Source: Acanthosepion pharaonis
Taxonomy: Eukaryota > Mollusca > Cephalopoda > Sepiida > Sepiidae
Assembly: GCA_903632075.3 (NCBI GenBank)
Contig: CAHIKZ030005407.1
Coordinates: forward strand, 1,618,501 to 1,682,500
Length of the DNA stretch: 64,000 nucleotides
Direction: 5' to 3'
Positions 1-10,479 of the stretch are shown here, piece by piece. The position numbers and the translations under genes are program-made. The notes under the pieces were generated by a model. That model saw nothing but the letters and a program-made list of their open reading frames with translations, made no database searches and was not told the origin of the DNA. The first letter of the stretch is position 1. Each line of letters opens with the position of its first letter.

Positions 1-1180
1 TTAAAAGTTCAACGATAATTCTTCTACCGCCACTTAATTTAAAGGCAATTTGGTGTACGTAGGTTCTTACTTTCCTTACAAAAAATTATTTTTTATTTCA
101 TGGGTGACTTTCGCTGGATTTCGCAATTAATTTCGATTATTCAAAAATTTATTTCCAAGTTATAAAAATTGTTATTGTACAAAAAAATTCGTCGCAAAAA
201 ATCGCCGAAAACAATCGCAATAATGAAAACTTGGGAATCCAAAATTTCAGGATTGCGGGCCCAGAACCGGCTCGTAATGTTTTTAATTTGCTCACGGAGT
301 CGGCCTGATTCCAAAATGGTATGATATGTTAGGCTACGGCCTCTAGGAGTAATGTTGCAAAGTGTGACACAATGACACACTGACATTCGCATTTATGACA
401 TAGATAAGTGCACATACTTTTGAATTTCTATTGCTCTCTTCGGTATCATTCTAGTAGTAAATATAGCATTTTGCTCCGGTGTCCTTGACAAAGTTACACT
501 ATTCTTGTCCTATTTCCGGTCTCATTCTGATTCGCTTTCCATTCATCAGGATTCGGATCATTATTATAAAAACACGACTCTTCAGGACAGAACAATTTTT
601 ATAGACTTGATCCACTGTATCCGTGAGAATAGTTCATAAGCTCTTACTTTACAGAAGGCACCCATATATAAAATAATAATGTGGAACCTATGACAACTCA
701 GTACAAATAAGTTCATTAAATCCACTGATGCTAAGACCACGTGGGCCAAAGCTATTTCTTGTGGACCTTAAAAGTAAAAGAGAAGAAAGAATTTCTCTTC
801 CAATTGCTGGTGATATTTACGTCATCGTGACGGTAGAGGCTTACGTATGCAATACAGTTTGTTTGTGTAAATGTCCCGTGGTTTATTCTTATCACTAAGT
901 GTTTACTTCTGCAGATTGCAAGTGGCAATTTATAGAAATACATTGACGTAGGCGCATACAAAGAGACAAAGACGTAGAAAACACACGTTCATTCAGATGC
1001 GCTTTCACATCGAGGCTTTTATATAGAGACTCGGCCCTAAGATAAGCGTTCCAGTGAATACATATCGACATGCCCATTCTATCTGATGTGTGCATTTGAA
1101 ATGGCAAATAAAAATGACATATTAACATTACAAATATAAATATACTAGTAGTACTCGTGAAAAACTCACGGCTTTCTTGT
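1..1180. other. AT-rich sequence, no gene seen
   Basis: No protein family, RNA gene or repeat is recognised. The open frames here are short, have no recognisable domains and begin inside low-complexity sequence. Confidence 0.5.
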
Positions 1181-1189
1181 TTGAATTTT

Positions 1190-1425
1190 GTTTTCTTTCT
1201 TTTTGTCTTTTTTTCTTTCTTTGTTTTTCTGACTGAATCCAAGCAGCATCTCTGACATGTCCTTTCCGTCTTTCCTCGTGAACAAAACGGGAAAATCCAT
1301 TGTTTATTAGGCATTGGCAGGGCTTTTCTCTCTTTCTTCGCTTTTCTCGCTGAAACCAAACAGTGTTTCTGATATGTCCTTTCTGGCTTTCCTTGTGATC
1401 AAAACACTCAAAAATGCAAATATTT
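1190..1425 (-). repeat. Two diverged copies of a ~115-bp unit
   Basis: On the minus strand two adjacent blocks share the order 'cacaaggaaag / ggacatatcagaa / ggtttcag / gagaaaa-purine run'. One block lies near 1310-1425 and the other near 1190-1300. In one frame both read like GHIRNTVWFQREK and GHVRDAAWIQSEK, so the similarity holds at protein level too. There is no known family. The rightmost part is A/G-rich. It may be a tandem duplication within an old repeat rather than a coding exon. Confidence 0.45.
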
Positions 1426-1500
1426 TCTCGCAAGTAAACATAAGTCTAAAACAGATTCTTGTGCTTTCATCCTTTGAATTATGTCTTCGATTGTCCAATC

Positions 1501-2035
1501 TCTCTGAGTTCAGGTGGAATTATATTCTAGGCAAACCTTTATAGTTGCCAGGTCATTTTTAGTACTTTATTTTTTGGTAATTTTTCATAAACATAAATGA
1601 ATCACTCACATATTTACCGATATTCTTTAATGTGAACTTGTTGCTGCATCTTAGTTGCTAATGTTTTAATTCAAGTCAACTATAAAGGAACTATGAAAAA
1701 CGAATTGATAACAGTCACAAATCCGAGAAGGCATTAAAAATAGACGAGATTACGGCTGCTAAAATACAAAGAGAGACAAAACCTTCCTACACAACTGTAC
1801 AAAAATAGATGTGTTTAGGAATCCACAAAGCGCAAACAAAACTCTGAGAATTGCTAAATTTAATTCATCGAGTCATATTTCATGACGTCATTTCACTGAC
1901 TCTTCGTGGGTCACTAAAATGTTGCTGATGGGTCAGTTCATGAGTCGAGGATCAGCGGTTCGCCATCTTTGTTCTAGGGTGTCTTAAGACCTCATATGAA
2001 AATACGTGAAGGTAATTACATGATGTTTACACAGA

Positions 2036-2040
<5 letters not shown>
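1501..2040. other. No feature seen
   Basis: Unique-looking AT-rich sequence without convincing coding potential or repeat boundaries. Confidence 0.4.

Positions 2041-2092
<52 letters not shown>
2041..2092. repeat. (TA)n microsatellite
   Basis: About 26 uninterrupted TA units. Confidence 0.97.
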
Positions 2093-2097
<5 letters not shown>

Positions 2098-2208
2098 CAC
2101 ATTTCATGCCGAGAAGAGACTTCAGAGTAATAATAGTTTTATGGATAAGGTCACACACACACACCCCTTTCTAAAGAACGAATGAATTTATATTTTTACT
2201 CAAACATT

Positions 2209-2312
2209 AATATTACTTCAATCGTCATTATAGTGGATACTTCTTATTTGAAATAAACGCTTCATTTTTATTTATTAAACAGAGTGTATTACACCTATCG
2301 GCCCGCCCACTT
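2209..2312 (+). repeat. Interspersed repeat R5, copy 1
   Basis: Shares a ~100-bp block with 5425-5528. Both read 'tattacttcaa', 'ttattatagt', 'gaaata(a/g)acgc', 'catttttat', 'tattaaacag' and then 'gtgtatta' and 'tcggcc' in the same order. Related copies lie at 31437-31575 (plus) and 47515-47640 (minus), where the core reads 'tagacgctccgtttattta'. The class is unknown. There is no coding content. Confidence 0.65.
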
Positions 2313-2490
2313 GAGAAAATGTGTCCCCGGGCAGTGATCAAACATGCGCCCCACCTTTTGTAGGTTAAGAAATGTAACATATATAGTGATGGTCCCATCG
2401 ACAAAACAATTATTATCTTTCTCAGGACGAAACGTTTGACTTAAGAATTTGTTCATTTCATCATCATTCGTCTATCCACTATTGGTCTGT

Positions 2491-2563
2491 GATTTATAAA
2501 AGTGAACATTGAAGTTCAGAGGCGACAGTCTGTTTCATGCTTATACGCAGTCGTCAAACCATA
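2491..2563 (-). ncRNA. Hammerhead-ribozyme-like repeat, degraded copy H1
   Basis: Read on the minus strand, TTGACGA (2551-2557) takes the place of the CTGANGA core. It is followed by a weak stem II (2537-2550, TGC/GCA pairs), then GAA, a 3-bp stem III with GAC triloop, and C at 2524. The following GCC (2521-2523) is conserved with the better copies at 63421 and 34178. The first core C is T here and the long stem I partner is missing, so this copy is probably inactive. The flank 2494-2516 matches the arm sequence of the family. Confidence 0.5.
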
Positions 2564-2993
2564 TGCATTGTGCTTTTGCTCCACTATTTATATATACAGG
2601 TCAGTGATGCATTGTGGGTAGTCGATTCTATTTTTCACTCAGTTATTTTGATGGGCGGTAACGGTTATGTTTCGAATTATTCTAGGGACTATTAGATGGA
2701 AATAATTGTGGATCCGGATGGAGTTTTGGGGCTATTTATATTGTTGTTTGTAAACTTAAAAAAATATTATTGATTATTTTATTGTTGGATGTCATTATGT
2801 TTACTTGTATTATTACTTATTTGCTTAATCTATTTATTTACTTAATTTACTTATTTACTTAATCTACATATTTGTTTGGATTAATTCATTTTACATATTT
2901 TTGGTTATTTTTTTTCTTTTCTTTATTTAATTTTGTTTAATCTCGTTCGTTTTCATTTTTCGATTGTTAAGTAACATAGTAAAAGGTTTCCAT

Positions 2994-3040
2994 TTTCTGT
3001 CACCGTTGAGTGTGGATTTCAATGTCCACTTTTATATTTA
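2994..3040 (+). repeat. 3' arm fragment of hammerhead foldback family
   Basis: The block 'ctgtcaccg', 'gagtgtggatttcaatgtcc', 'acttttatattt' matches the right arm of the copy at 34235-34275. It ends just upstream of a (TA)n run, as the other copies do. Confidence 0.6.
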
Positions 3041-3091
3041 CATACGCTCTATTCCTGATATTGAGCACTTTATCTCATAAATATAGTATGA

Positions 3092-3092
<1 letters not shown>

Positions 3093-3122
<30 letters not shown>
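3093..3122. repeat. (TA)n microsatellite
   Basis: About 14 TA units between the foldback fragment and SINE-A. Confidence 0.95.
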
Positions 3123-3124
<2 letters not shown>

Positions 3125-3474
3125 GAATTCTAGTCGAATCCATTACATTCACTTACATCCTAATACCCTTGGGAAAGGTAAGAATCCTCTTCTCCTTCCA
3201 GCTATGGGTAAATAGCAGGACAGTCTGTGTTCTATAGCCTTGGATGGCAACTTGTCTAGGAGAAGGAAAACTCTGAATTCAAAACCTGCGGAGGGCTTTT
3301 TGGGGAGATTGTGGCCCGTAGTGCACCAGGTCTCTGTATTCAGCACTTCAAAAGTGTAGTTGGTTCTGCACAAAGCATTCACCATATAATCAAATCATAT
3401 GTGCTGGTGTCTAGGCTGTCGGTTTCTAGGAACTGGGCTACTTGACCCTCATACGCCGAATAGACGGGAGTGTC

Positions 3475-3478
<4 letters not shown>
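3123..3478 (+). repeat. tRNA-derived SINE, family A, head-truncated
   Basis: This ~350-bp repeat occurs several times in the window (30707-30991, 57236-57384, 58341-58668 and 61500-61800, all minus). The plus-strand order is: B-box-like 'tcgaatcc', 'cattacattcactta', 'cttgggaaaggtaagaa', 'gctatgggtaaatagcagga', 'gccttggatggcaacttgtc', 'gtgcaccaggtctctgta', 'tcaccatataatcaaat', 'cctcatacgccgaata', 'gtgtccact', then (TA)n. The A-box half of the tRNA head is lost here. The copy at 61500-61800 keeps it. The 3' end runs directly into the next (TA)n run. Confidence 0.8.

Positions 3479-3528
<50 letters not shown>
3479..3528. repeat. (TA)n microsatellite at SINE-A 3' end
   Basis: About 25 TA units starting directly after the SINE end 'gtgtccact'. 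Confidence 0.95.
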
Positions 3529-3530
<2 letters not shown>

Positions 3531-3770
3531 CGTGTGGTGTGATTAAGTGTTTAGAACGTTAGTATTTCGATCATGAGACCCTGGTTCGAATGACATCGAA
3601 AATGATCCGTCAAGGAGTTGATTTCTTAATATTATCTGCCTGGTAAGTGCTAATGAGGCATACCACAGATCAACGAAAGCTTTGCGAGTGAAATTGGCTA
3701 AACAGAACTGATTAGGTGCTGTTGATTGTTGCGACAATTCAAAAGTCACCGTGACCCAAAATTTGAATGT
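3531..3770 (+). repeat. tRNA-derived SINE, family C
   Basis: An A-box-like 'gtggtgtgattaagtg' is followed ~45 bp later by the B-box 'ggttcgaatga', the spacing of an internal pol III promoter. The body contains 'gtgaaattggctaaacag' and ends near 'gtcaccgtgaccca'. The SINE at 33218-33590 has similar segments ('atgaaattgggcag', 'gtcatcgtgaccga'). The two may share a conserved central domain of the kind described for cephalopod SINEs. That assignment is inference. Confidence 0.65.
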
Positions 3771-3918
3771 ATTAGCCTCGTCCAAATTCTGACGTTTCTA
3801 TATTATGCCCTTTGGTCCAGAAATTGTGAAAAAAGGGCTGTTTAGCATAGTTGCAATATAAAGAAGAAACATATATGCGTAAGCAGACATCTGTCACTAT
3901 AGCAGACAGGTGTTCTTG

Positions 3919-3919
3919 G

Positions 3920-3975
<56 letters not shown>

Positions 3976-4039
3976 TATAATAAATATAAATATACACATA
4001 TACAATCATATATCTAAAAAATATATGAATATATATACA

Positions 4040-4074
<35 letters not shown>

Positions 4075-4076
4075 TT
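3919..4076. repeat. (TA)n and (CATA)n microsatellites
   Basis: (TA)n at 3919-3980, then degenerate AT and a (catac/atac) run at 4035-4070. Confidence 0.95.
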
Positions 4077-4139
4077 ATATAAAAAATAAATTCAAGAGTA
4101 TAGAATCCAAGTAGAATTCAATGTCCGAGACAGAGTAAG

Positions 4140-4299
4140 GATATAATAGAAAGGCTTAAACACTAATATTCCATGGTCATAATTTATTCCATTGGAAAAT
4201 TCAAAAATACGATCAATTCATCAGACCTACAAATTCAAAAAATCTTTTTGAATTTGTATAAATCATATTATTATGGAATAAATTAGTAAAATGATTTTC
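4140..4299 (-). repeat. Penelope-like element terminal sequence
   Basis: This shares 'catggtcataatttatt' and the local order with 53630-53700, which also lies next to a Penelope-like fragment. On the minus strand it holds a perfect hammerhead core word CTGATGA (4218-4224). Eukaryotic Penelope-like elements are known to carry hammerhead motifs in their terminal repeats. The matching GAA and stem II are not clear here. A local palindrome (caaattcaaaaa/tttttgaatttg) lies at 4229-4255. Confidence 0.4.

Positions 4300-4353
<54 letters not shown>
4300..4353. repeat. (TA)n microsatellite
   Basis: About 26 TA units just before the Penelope-like fragment. Confidence 0.95.
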
Positions 4354-4355
<2 letters not shown>

Positions 4356-4988
4356 CGGCTTTCCTAACCACCTTATAGACCACCAAATTAGACTATTTCT
4401 CCCCAAAGCAAATAATAACGATAGTGAACACACAGACAAAAATCACATACACATTTATTACAAAAACCAAATGCATATTAATTACAAACAAGACGAATCT
4501 TCTCTAAGGCATATTATAAAAAAATATACTACTACAATTGACCCGAATAAAAAATATCAAATTAATTATCTATTATAAGAAAATTTAAAACAGCTAATCT
4601 TATCCTCAAAAATAACAACACACCAGCTAAGTCAGAATTACAAAGAACGAACATTATCTATGAGTTCAAATGCCCCTTAAGGAACTGTGTTCCTGATCAA
4701 ACCGGACTCATAAATAATTACATCGTTTACATAACCACATGCTTATCCAGACGTCTTACGTTACACCTATCTGATCACAGCTCCATTAGAACCTATTTAA
4801 ACACACACATAAATTTACCAGACTCAATTAGAAACATACTAGTAGAAAACACAAATATATTAACTGCATCCACCTGCAAAAAAAGACTAAAAATAATGAA
4901 AGCTTTAATAATAAAAAAGAAAAAGCCAACTCTTAACAATATTAAATACGAACAAAGCCACAATGTGCTAACCGTATTCGGAAATTAA
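4354..4988 (+). pseudogene. Penelope-like retroelement, GIY-YIG endonuclease end
   Basis: This encodes the C-terminal part of a Penelope-like element (PLE) protein, whose GIY-YIG endonuclease nicks target DNA for reverse transcription. Visible in order, with frame breaks: a lead-in with a NIIYEFKCPLRNCV-type block near 4640-4690, NYIVYITTCLSRRLTLHLSDH (the GIY-YIG arginine/histidine helix) near 4710-4780, a spacer, ALIIKKKKPTLN near 4900-4935, and the terminal EQSHNVLTVFGN followed by TAA at 4988. The reverse transcriptase domain is absent, so this is a 5'-truncated copy. Position GYTT of the usual motif reads VYIT here. A second relic of the same family lies at 53150-53490 on the minus strand. 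Confidence 0.75.
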
Positions 4989-5228
4989 AAACATCCCTAC
5001 CACACACTAAGACATACACAGAATGCACTCACTCAATTAAGCTGAAAAATCGAATCATCCTTGATAATGGCTAAAGGTATAGCCAAAAGCGCTCGGAAAT
5101 ATAAAACATTTGGACAGTTCTTACACACCCTTTGTCCAGAAAAGAAAGTTCTTGTTCGAACACAAGAAAAATTAAATAAAAAGCTTAACCGTAGTACCTT
5201 GTCTGTCGTTTTTAATGAAACTTGCACG
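4989..5228 (+). repeat. Penelope-like 3' UTR with hammerhead-like relic
   Basis: Sequence following the PLE stop codon. The segment 5059-5095 reads TTGATAA, a GGCTA/TAGCC hairpin, AAAA, then GCGCTC. This resembles a degenerate hammerhead core (CTGANGA, stem II, GAAA, short stem III, C). The same segment recurs on the minus strand at 21020-21062, where the GAAA position reads GAAA. No intact catalytic core is present here. Confidence 0.45.

Positions 5229-5284
<56 letters not shown>
5229..5284. repeat. (CA)n/(TA)n compound microsatellite
   Basis: A CA run at 5229-5245 passes into TA units to 5284. Confidence 0.95.
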
Positions 5285-5288
<4 letters not shown>

Positions 5289-5299
5289 CACGCATAGTG

Positions 5300-5400
5300 T
5301 GGGCATAAGGATCAACACTACATGCTACGTTTTCACGCTTCAGGCCATTGTCTGAAGATCGCTTGTTGCGCGGAATTGACAGTCAATATGCTGTGTTGAT
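5300..5400. repeat. Palindromic repeat
   Basis: The outer arms 'ggatcaacac' (5309-5318) and 'gtgttgattcc' (about 5392-5402) are inverted. Between them lie 'cttcaggcc' and CTGAAGATCGC/GCGCGGAA. The architecture recalls the hammerhead foldback family, but the stem III and cleavage positions do not fit. Confidence 0.4.
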
Positions 5401-5424
5401 TCCTATGTTTACACCGCATATATC

Positions 5425-5528
5425 TATATTACTTCAAACGTTATTATAGTCGATATTGCATATCTGAAATAGACGCCCCATTTTTATCTATTAAACAGCG
5501 TGTATTATTTCTGTCGGCCTGCGCACTC
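5425..5528 (+). repeat. Interspersed repeat R5, copy 2
   Basis: Direct match to 2209-2312 over about 100 bp. See the description of that copy. Confidence 0.65.
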
Positions 5529-5687
5529 GAGGAATAAATTATTTTTTTTATTTTAAACTAATAAAATTGTCGGATTAAAATAAATACATTAATGTTTTAG
5601 ATATAGTTTATATGTAGAAACTATCTCTAATATTGTACACTTTTCCCAATAAATATAGCAAATTCTAAATAATCTTTTTTTCTCTCA

Positions 5688-5691
<4 letters not shown>

Positions 5692-5755
<64 letters not shown>
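5692..5755. repeat. (TA)n/(GA)n compound microsatellite
   Basis: TA units to about 5730, then GA units to 5755. Confidence 0.95.
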
Positions 5756-6017
5756 AGATCGCAAAGAAACTATAATAGGGATTACATGCCTATTAACATA
5801 ACTGCAACTTTCTTTACGGATTCTCATTTACAAACAGATGCGTAATTTTATATGAAATAACCGAAACTTTATCAGCTATCGTCTTACATATCCACTGGCG
5901 AACAAACATTTATCATCCCAGATTTTATCTGCTTTCAAGGACGTCAAGCGCGCCTATGGAGACGGGTCTCAAGAGTTCTGTGGGAATAACCAACACTTTC
6001 AGCATTTTTTGCTATGC

Positions 6018-6110
6018 CCGCTCTCTCTCTTTCTCTCACTTTCTCTCTTTCTCTCTCTCTCTTACAGTCTCTCTCTCTCACATGCATACACACACGTATG
6101 TGTGCGTGCA
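6018..6110. repeat. CT-rich and CA-rich low-complexity tract
   Basis: Repeated 'tctctctttctc' followed by 'cacacg' alternation. Open frames here are low-complexity translations. Confidence 0.85.
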
Positions 6111-6261
6111 CACATACTGTCGAGATGTGAAGATTTTTCCTTTCACATAAAATGCCAGTGAAAACAATTGTAATTATTTTTAGGAGTATCATTTGGGCTG
6201 GGCTGATGGATTTTACGCCATAGTAATCCTTATTTTGTTATTTAATGTCCAGTTATTTTTT

Positions 6262-6735
6262 CATTATACTTGAATCTCTAGACATACATTCGCCATGGTA
6301 ATATTTGAGCCTACAGGCAAACATTGGTCAATGTATACTTGTGTCTATCGACAAACATTCATCGAGTTTATACTTGAGAATTTTAGGAAAACATTAGTCG
6401 GGTTTATTCTTGAGCCTGTAGCTAAACATTAGTCGGGGTTATACTTACTGTAGGTAAACATTAGTTGTGTTTATACTTGAGACTGTAGGTAAACATTAGT
6501 TGTGTTTATACTTGAGACTGTAGCGAACATTTGTTGGATTTATACTTGAGACTGTAGCGAACATTAATCGGGTTTATACTTGAGACTGTAGCTAAACATT
6601 AGACGGGATTATACTTACTGTAGGTAAGTATTAATTGTGTTTATACTTGAGACTGCAGGCAAACAGTCATCGGATTTATACTTAAGACTGTAAGTAAACA
6701 TTAGTCGATTTTATACTTGAGTTTACAAGAATCCA
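6262..6735 (+). repeat. Minisatellite, ~37-bp unit
   Basis: About 13 imperfect copies of a unit containing 'tttatacttgagactgta' followed by 'aacattagtcgg'. Units are best conserved in the middle (6420-6680). They decay toward both ends, and some are shortened to 'ttatacttactgtag'. There is no coding or RNA-gene content. Confidence 0.9.
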
Positions 6736-7230
6736 CTCGCAAAGTATCTCCTTTCGGAGTAGTCTTACCTCAGAAGAATGGAGGAAAACAACCAAAAGCC
6801 AAATAACAAAGAAGCAACAAATTAACTGTAGGATAATCTGATTAAAATTAAAAACTACGTTTATGTATTTTCAATGGTGTATATGGATGGTGTGTGCTGC
6901 TTTCGTATTTCTTTGAGATAAATCAGTAGAAAACTTATAAAAGAAGATTAAAAAAAAATAGAGTATAATATATATTTTAAAATAGAAAAATCCATTTTTT
7001 TACCAAAAACGATGCTTGTTCAGATTTTATGATTTAGGTTGGGTAAAAAACATTTCAGCACTTCCTCGTATGAATAAATGTTTTCTGGTCAGTAGTTCAG
7101 CGTACACACATATCATCGATTCTGCAGAGTTCAAGAGTTAAATGCATAAATTTTAAGTCTTAGAAATATATTAGCATAAAATTATTATGGAAAATGAATT
7201 TAAGTAGTTTACAACTTTCGAAATAATAGT
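6736..7230. other. No feature seen
   Basis: AT-rich sequence without recognised content. Confidence 0.4.
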
Positions 7231-7234
7231 TTTT

Positions 7235-7320
7235 TTTCTTTTCTGGGAAGCATCCATACGGGAGCCTGTTCCACAAAGTAGTGTTTCTTTTAGAAGAAAG
7301 GAGTGGGACGCCATTCTTAC
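7235..7320 (-). pseudogene. LINE reverse transcriptase C-terminal fragment
   Basis: The minus strand reads LLSSKRNTTLWNRLPYGCFPE. This is the conserved C-terminal tail block of jockey/CR1-like LINE proteins, also seen in diverged plus-strand copies at 8190-8280 and 52360-52410. Only about 85 bp is recognisable. Confidence 0.6.
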
Positions 7321-7399
7321 CAAAGAAATTACTTTTGTATATTTTATTACTCAACAAAATCAAAATTTCACAGTTACGATTTTCTTCCATTGCCCAGTT

Positions 7400-7960
7400 T
7401 GCGTCTATGATGTTTAAAGTGCTCGGCTGAAACTTAATATCCGAAAAATGTTAGAAGAATATTTAAGTGTGAAGCGTTCAAGATTCTTTTATGATTTCGT
7501 CCTTCGTTCAAAAATGACCATTTTGTAATTCATATTTGATTTATGACTTTAATTTAAAGTGAAATTCTCACTAAAAAATTCTACTGCGAGAGAATAGCGT
7601 AGCTTTTTTTTTTTTCAAATGAGTAAATACAGAGTGTCTTCTTAAAGAGAGTTATTAAAAAACAAATTCTCTTTACCACTCCAACTTTAATCTTATAAAG
7701 TAAACACATGTCCTTCAACTGGTGCTTAAAATGTTTTACGACTTCTCTTGTAATCTTAGCAGAAATAAAGTAAGCTCATAAACTCACTAGACTTTCAACT
7801 GTATTCAAAGATTAAAACTTATTTTTGTCTCCTCTAAGTACAAACATACGAAAACATACAAAACGCTCCATATAGGGCTATAATATGGAAAGGTCTTTTA
7901 CGACGAGTCATTTACAGAGACGTGTCGTAAAGAGACACACCTTCATCCAAACTTATGAAA
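7400..7960. other. No feature seen
   Basis: AT-rich sequence. No repeat or gene is recognised. Confidence 0.4.
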
Positions 7961-7964
7961 ATTC

Positions 7965-8440
7965 TGTAAGCCTCGACAGAGTTCAAAAGTGTTTATGCGG
8001 CCAATGAATTATCTTCCACCCTACAACCCCTTTCCCCCCAGACGCAATATCGCAAGCCTCTCGCTACTCTATCGCTGTTTCCATTGAATATGTGCTGATG
8101 ATCTATATTCTTTAGTTCCACCAGTTCAGACCTTTACGGCTAAGACATGTACACAGGGGCTAAACATCCTCATTCCCCTTCATATTCCATTGGTAAGATG
8201 GAAGTTCCATTCAGACAGCATTCCCCCCCCCGCCAAGAACTGCTATTTTGTGACACAAACTCTCAAGAGGATGTTTCCCAGAACACTACATTCTTAACCT
8301 CTTCAAGTCTAGAGTTAACCGTTATCTATCCTACATATCGTCATAATCTACAATTCTTATGTTCATAAAACAACACTATTCAGTAACACTCTACATTGAG
8401 TGGATCTTGGGTCATGTATTGGGGGAACGGTAGCATAAAA
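7965..8440 (+). pseudogene. jockey/CR1-like LINE 3' end
   Basis: C-terminal region and 3' UTR of a non-LTR retrotransposon. Visible in broken frames: RNIASLSLLYRC, then SLVPPVQTFTAKT, a block equivalent to HSDSFFPRTAxLWNRLP (8205-8260), and 'ttaacctcttcaagtctaga' encoding the NLFKSRVNRYL tail. The 3' UTR ends near 'gagtggatcttgggtcatgt'. Related 3' ends lie at 26395-26715, 29440-29935, 49612-49945 and 52253-52575. Stops and frameshifts make it non-functional, and no RT domain is attached. Confidence 0.75.
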
Positions 8441-9080
8441 AATAAAGAAGCTATTTTTTAATAGTTTTCCTGATATGGCTTAGTTCATTGAACTTCTAAT
8501 ACTTTTATATTAAAATGTTTTTTGAACTTAACACAAATTCTCTTCGCTTAGTATACTAACAGAACAGCTAGTTACCTTATAATTCTGATATCTTCATATT
8601 TAATTGGAATTTGTTTTTTAATTCAAGTATGATTACCATAAAAGGCCATATATTATATAACACCTCAAAATTGAACTGAGAATTGAACGCATTTTTGAAA
8701 GAAAGAATTATGGATGTATTTCACGAATTCTTCCAGTTCGATGTTTCAAAATTCATGAACCGTTATAAAGTCATGATAAAAACCACAATGTACTGATACT
8801 TTAAAAACTAAGTAACAGAAATAGTTTAATATTGCCAACTCCCTAAAATGAAAGCGCGGGAAGGCGGTTGGGGTTTTCCAAACAAGGAGGCTGCGGATCC
8901 TGTGGACAGGTTCTCAATTCACGGACATACAAAGCTGGATTAAATCAGTCTATCATGCAGGTTCCGAATTAATTAATGCCGGAGACACGTTCATTAGCAT
9001 CAAAATGCGAGACAATGTCGCATTTTGCGGGATGGTTGGCAATCCTAACTATTCTTCATTTGAACAGTCATTGGTTGCTT
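8441..9080. other. No feature seen
   Basis: AT-rich sequence. 8850-8990 is slightly GC-richer, without a recognisable product. Confidence 0.4.
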
Positions 9081-9084
9081 ATTA

Positions 9085-10190
9085 TTTTTTTAAAATCGTT
9101 ATCACCCCATCCAAGGCAATAAAGCCACTAAAACGCAAGGGGATACTGAGTGTGGAAAAATTAGGAACAGGAAATTTACTAATGAATGGGAAGAGAAAAT
9201 AGTAATCAAGAGGACAGGAGTTAACAATTGACATTGCATTAACATTTTTGAAGACTGAAGTTGGTTGGAAAGTACGGGACCGGAAGGGAGTTCCACAAGC
9301 GAAAAGTGCGAGAAAAGAAAGTGTTAGCATAGAACTTATGGTTACATCTAGCCAGCTGAACTGTAAATTGATGAGATCTCGACGCCAGTCTAGTATTGCG
9401 CTTAAATTCAAAATCACTAGGTACATAGAGAAGTGCTCATCCGAACAATTACCATGAAAGTATTTATAGAAAAGACACAGAGAGGCAAGCTTACGGAGGT
9501 AAACTGAAACTGAGCCGCCAGATAAGGGTTGATAATATTACTGATTCTAAGTCTAAGTAAATAGCAGGGGCACCGGGCCATATTTGTCAGCAATATTCTA
9601 AGCATGGATGAATATGACTTATAGATATGTAAGATAGATTCTGGAGATTCTAGCACGACACGGTGAATCAACTTTCTTAGCAGCTAACCTAGCAATGGAT
9701 TCAATATAGTTTTCATGTCAGCCGAGAATGTTAGCCTGAAAAGACGCAACAAGTCACTTTCCTGGAGGATAGCGTCAGCCATGTTGATAGAAGGCAGAGA
9801 CGTGTCTCTTAGATGATTAATGGAGAGAAGTTTAATTTTGGAAGCGTTAAAATTAGCAAGCTATCTTTTGCCCCAGTTAACAACGGATTTGAAGTCGTTT
9901 TGAACATCGGCTGCCATTTTGACCTTGTCGGACTGATCAACCTTATCATCGAGACAGAAATAAATGGTTTGGATATCAGCGTAGATACCAAGTTGAGAGC
10001 TGATGTCATCGGGAAGGTCATTAATGAAAAGTAAAAGCAAAGTAGGACCAAGGATGGAGCCCTGGGAGGCACCTACGTTAGTACGAATGATCTAGACGAG
10101 TGGCCGTTCAGGATAACTTTCATTTTGCAATTTGATAAGAAAGACCGGTCTTCATCGTTTTTATCCATGTGGTTGTGAGATTAAGTGACA
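9085..10190 (-). pseudogene. jockey/CR1-like LINE reverse transcriptase, decayed
   Basis: The minus strand reads from about 10190 leftwards. First comes KVILNGHSSRSF, then the motif-B-like block SQGSILGPTLLLLFINDLPDD (10020-10075). Motif C follows as YADI instead of the catalytic YADD, then VVNWGKR, a stop, and LANFNASKIKLLSINH. Downstream blocks are ILQESDLLRLF, a SRTFQPTSVFKNVN-type tail near 9240, and the 3' UTR signature 'cacc', 'aggcaataaagcc', 'acgcaaggggat' (9104-9150). The loss of motif C and the internal stop show an inactive copy. Short plus-strand 3' ends of the same lineage lie at 10480, 10905, 23340, 36305 and 46130. Confidence 0.8.
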
Positions 10191-10478
10191 ACAATTTTCC
10201 TCAGTTTTACAGCTTCTTATATTTTCTGATACCATGTTCTTTCAGAAGGCTGTCAATTTCTTTCCTTTTTAACTATGAATAGGATCTTGGGAAAGATAGT
10301 GGAGTGGTTCCCATTAACCTTCTCCACGTTCTGTCTTTTTAAAATTCTGCTCTGGTGCTCCTGTATATATTTAGAGATTTTTGCTAAAATCCAAAGAAGA
10401 ATCTGAAATGTTATTGGTCTTGACCCGGCACTTTCGGCTTCAGTCATTTTCCCACCACCGTAACGTAGCTACTAGATT
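10191..10478 (-). other. Possible upstream continuation of the minus-strand LINE
   Basis: An open minus-strand frame (10253-10447) lies directly upstream of the RT block. It has no motif I can assign. It could be the N-terminal side of the RT domain. Confidence 0.3.
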
Positions 10479-10479
10479 G

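Noticed and set aside
1128..1433. Tandem zinc-finger exon (Cys/His residues in repeated blocks)
   Set aside because: The Cys and His spacing does not fit C2H2 or other knuckles. The duplication is a DNA-level repeat.
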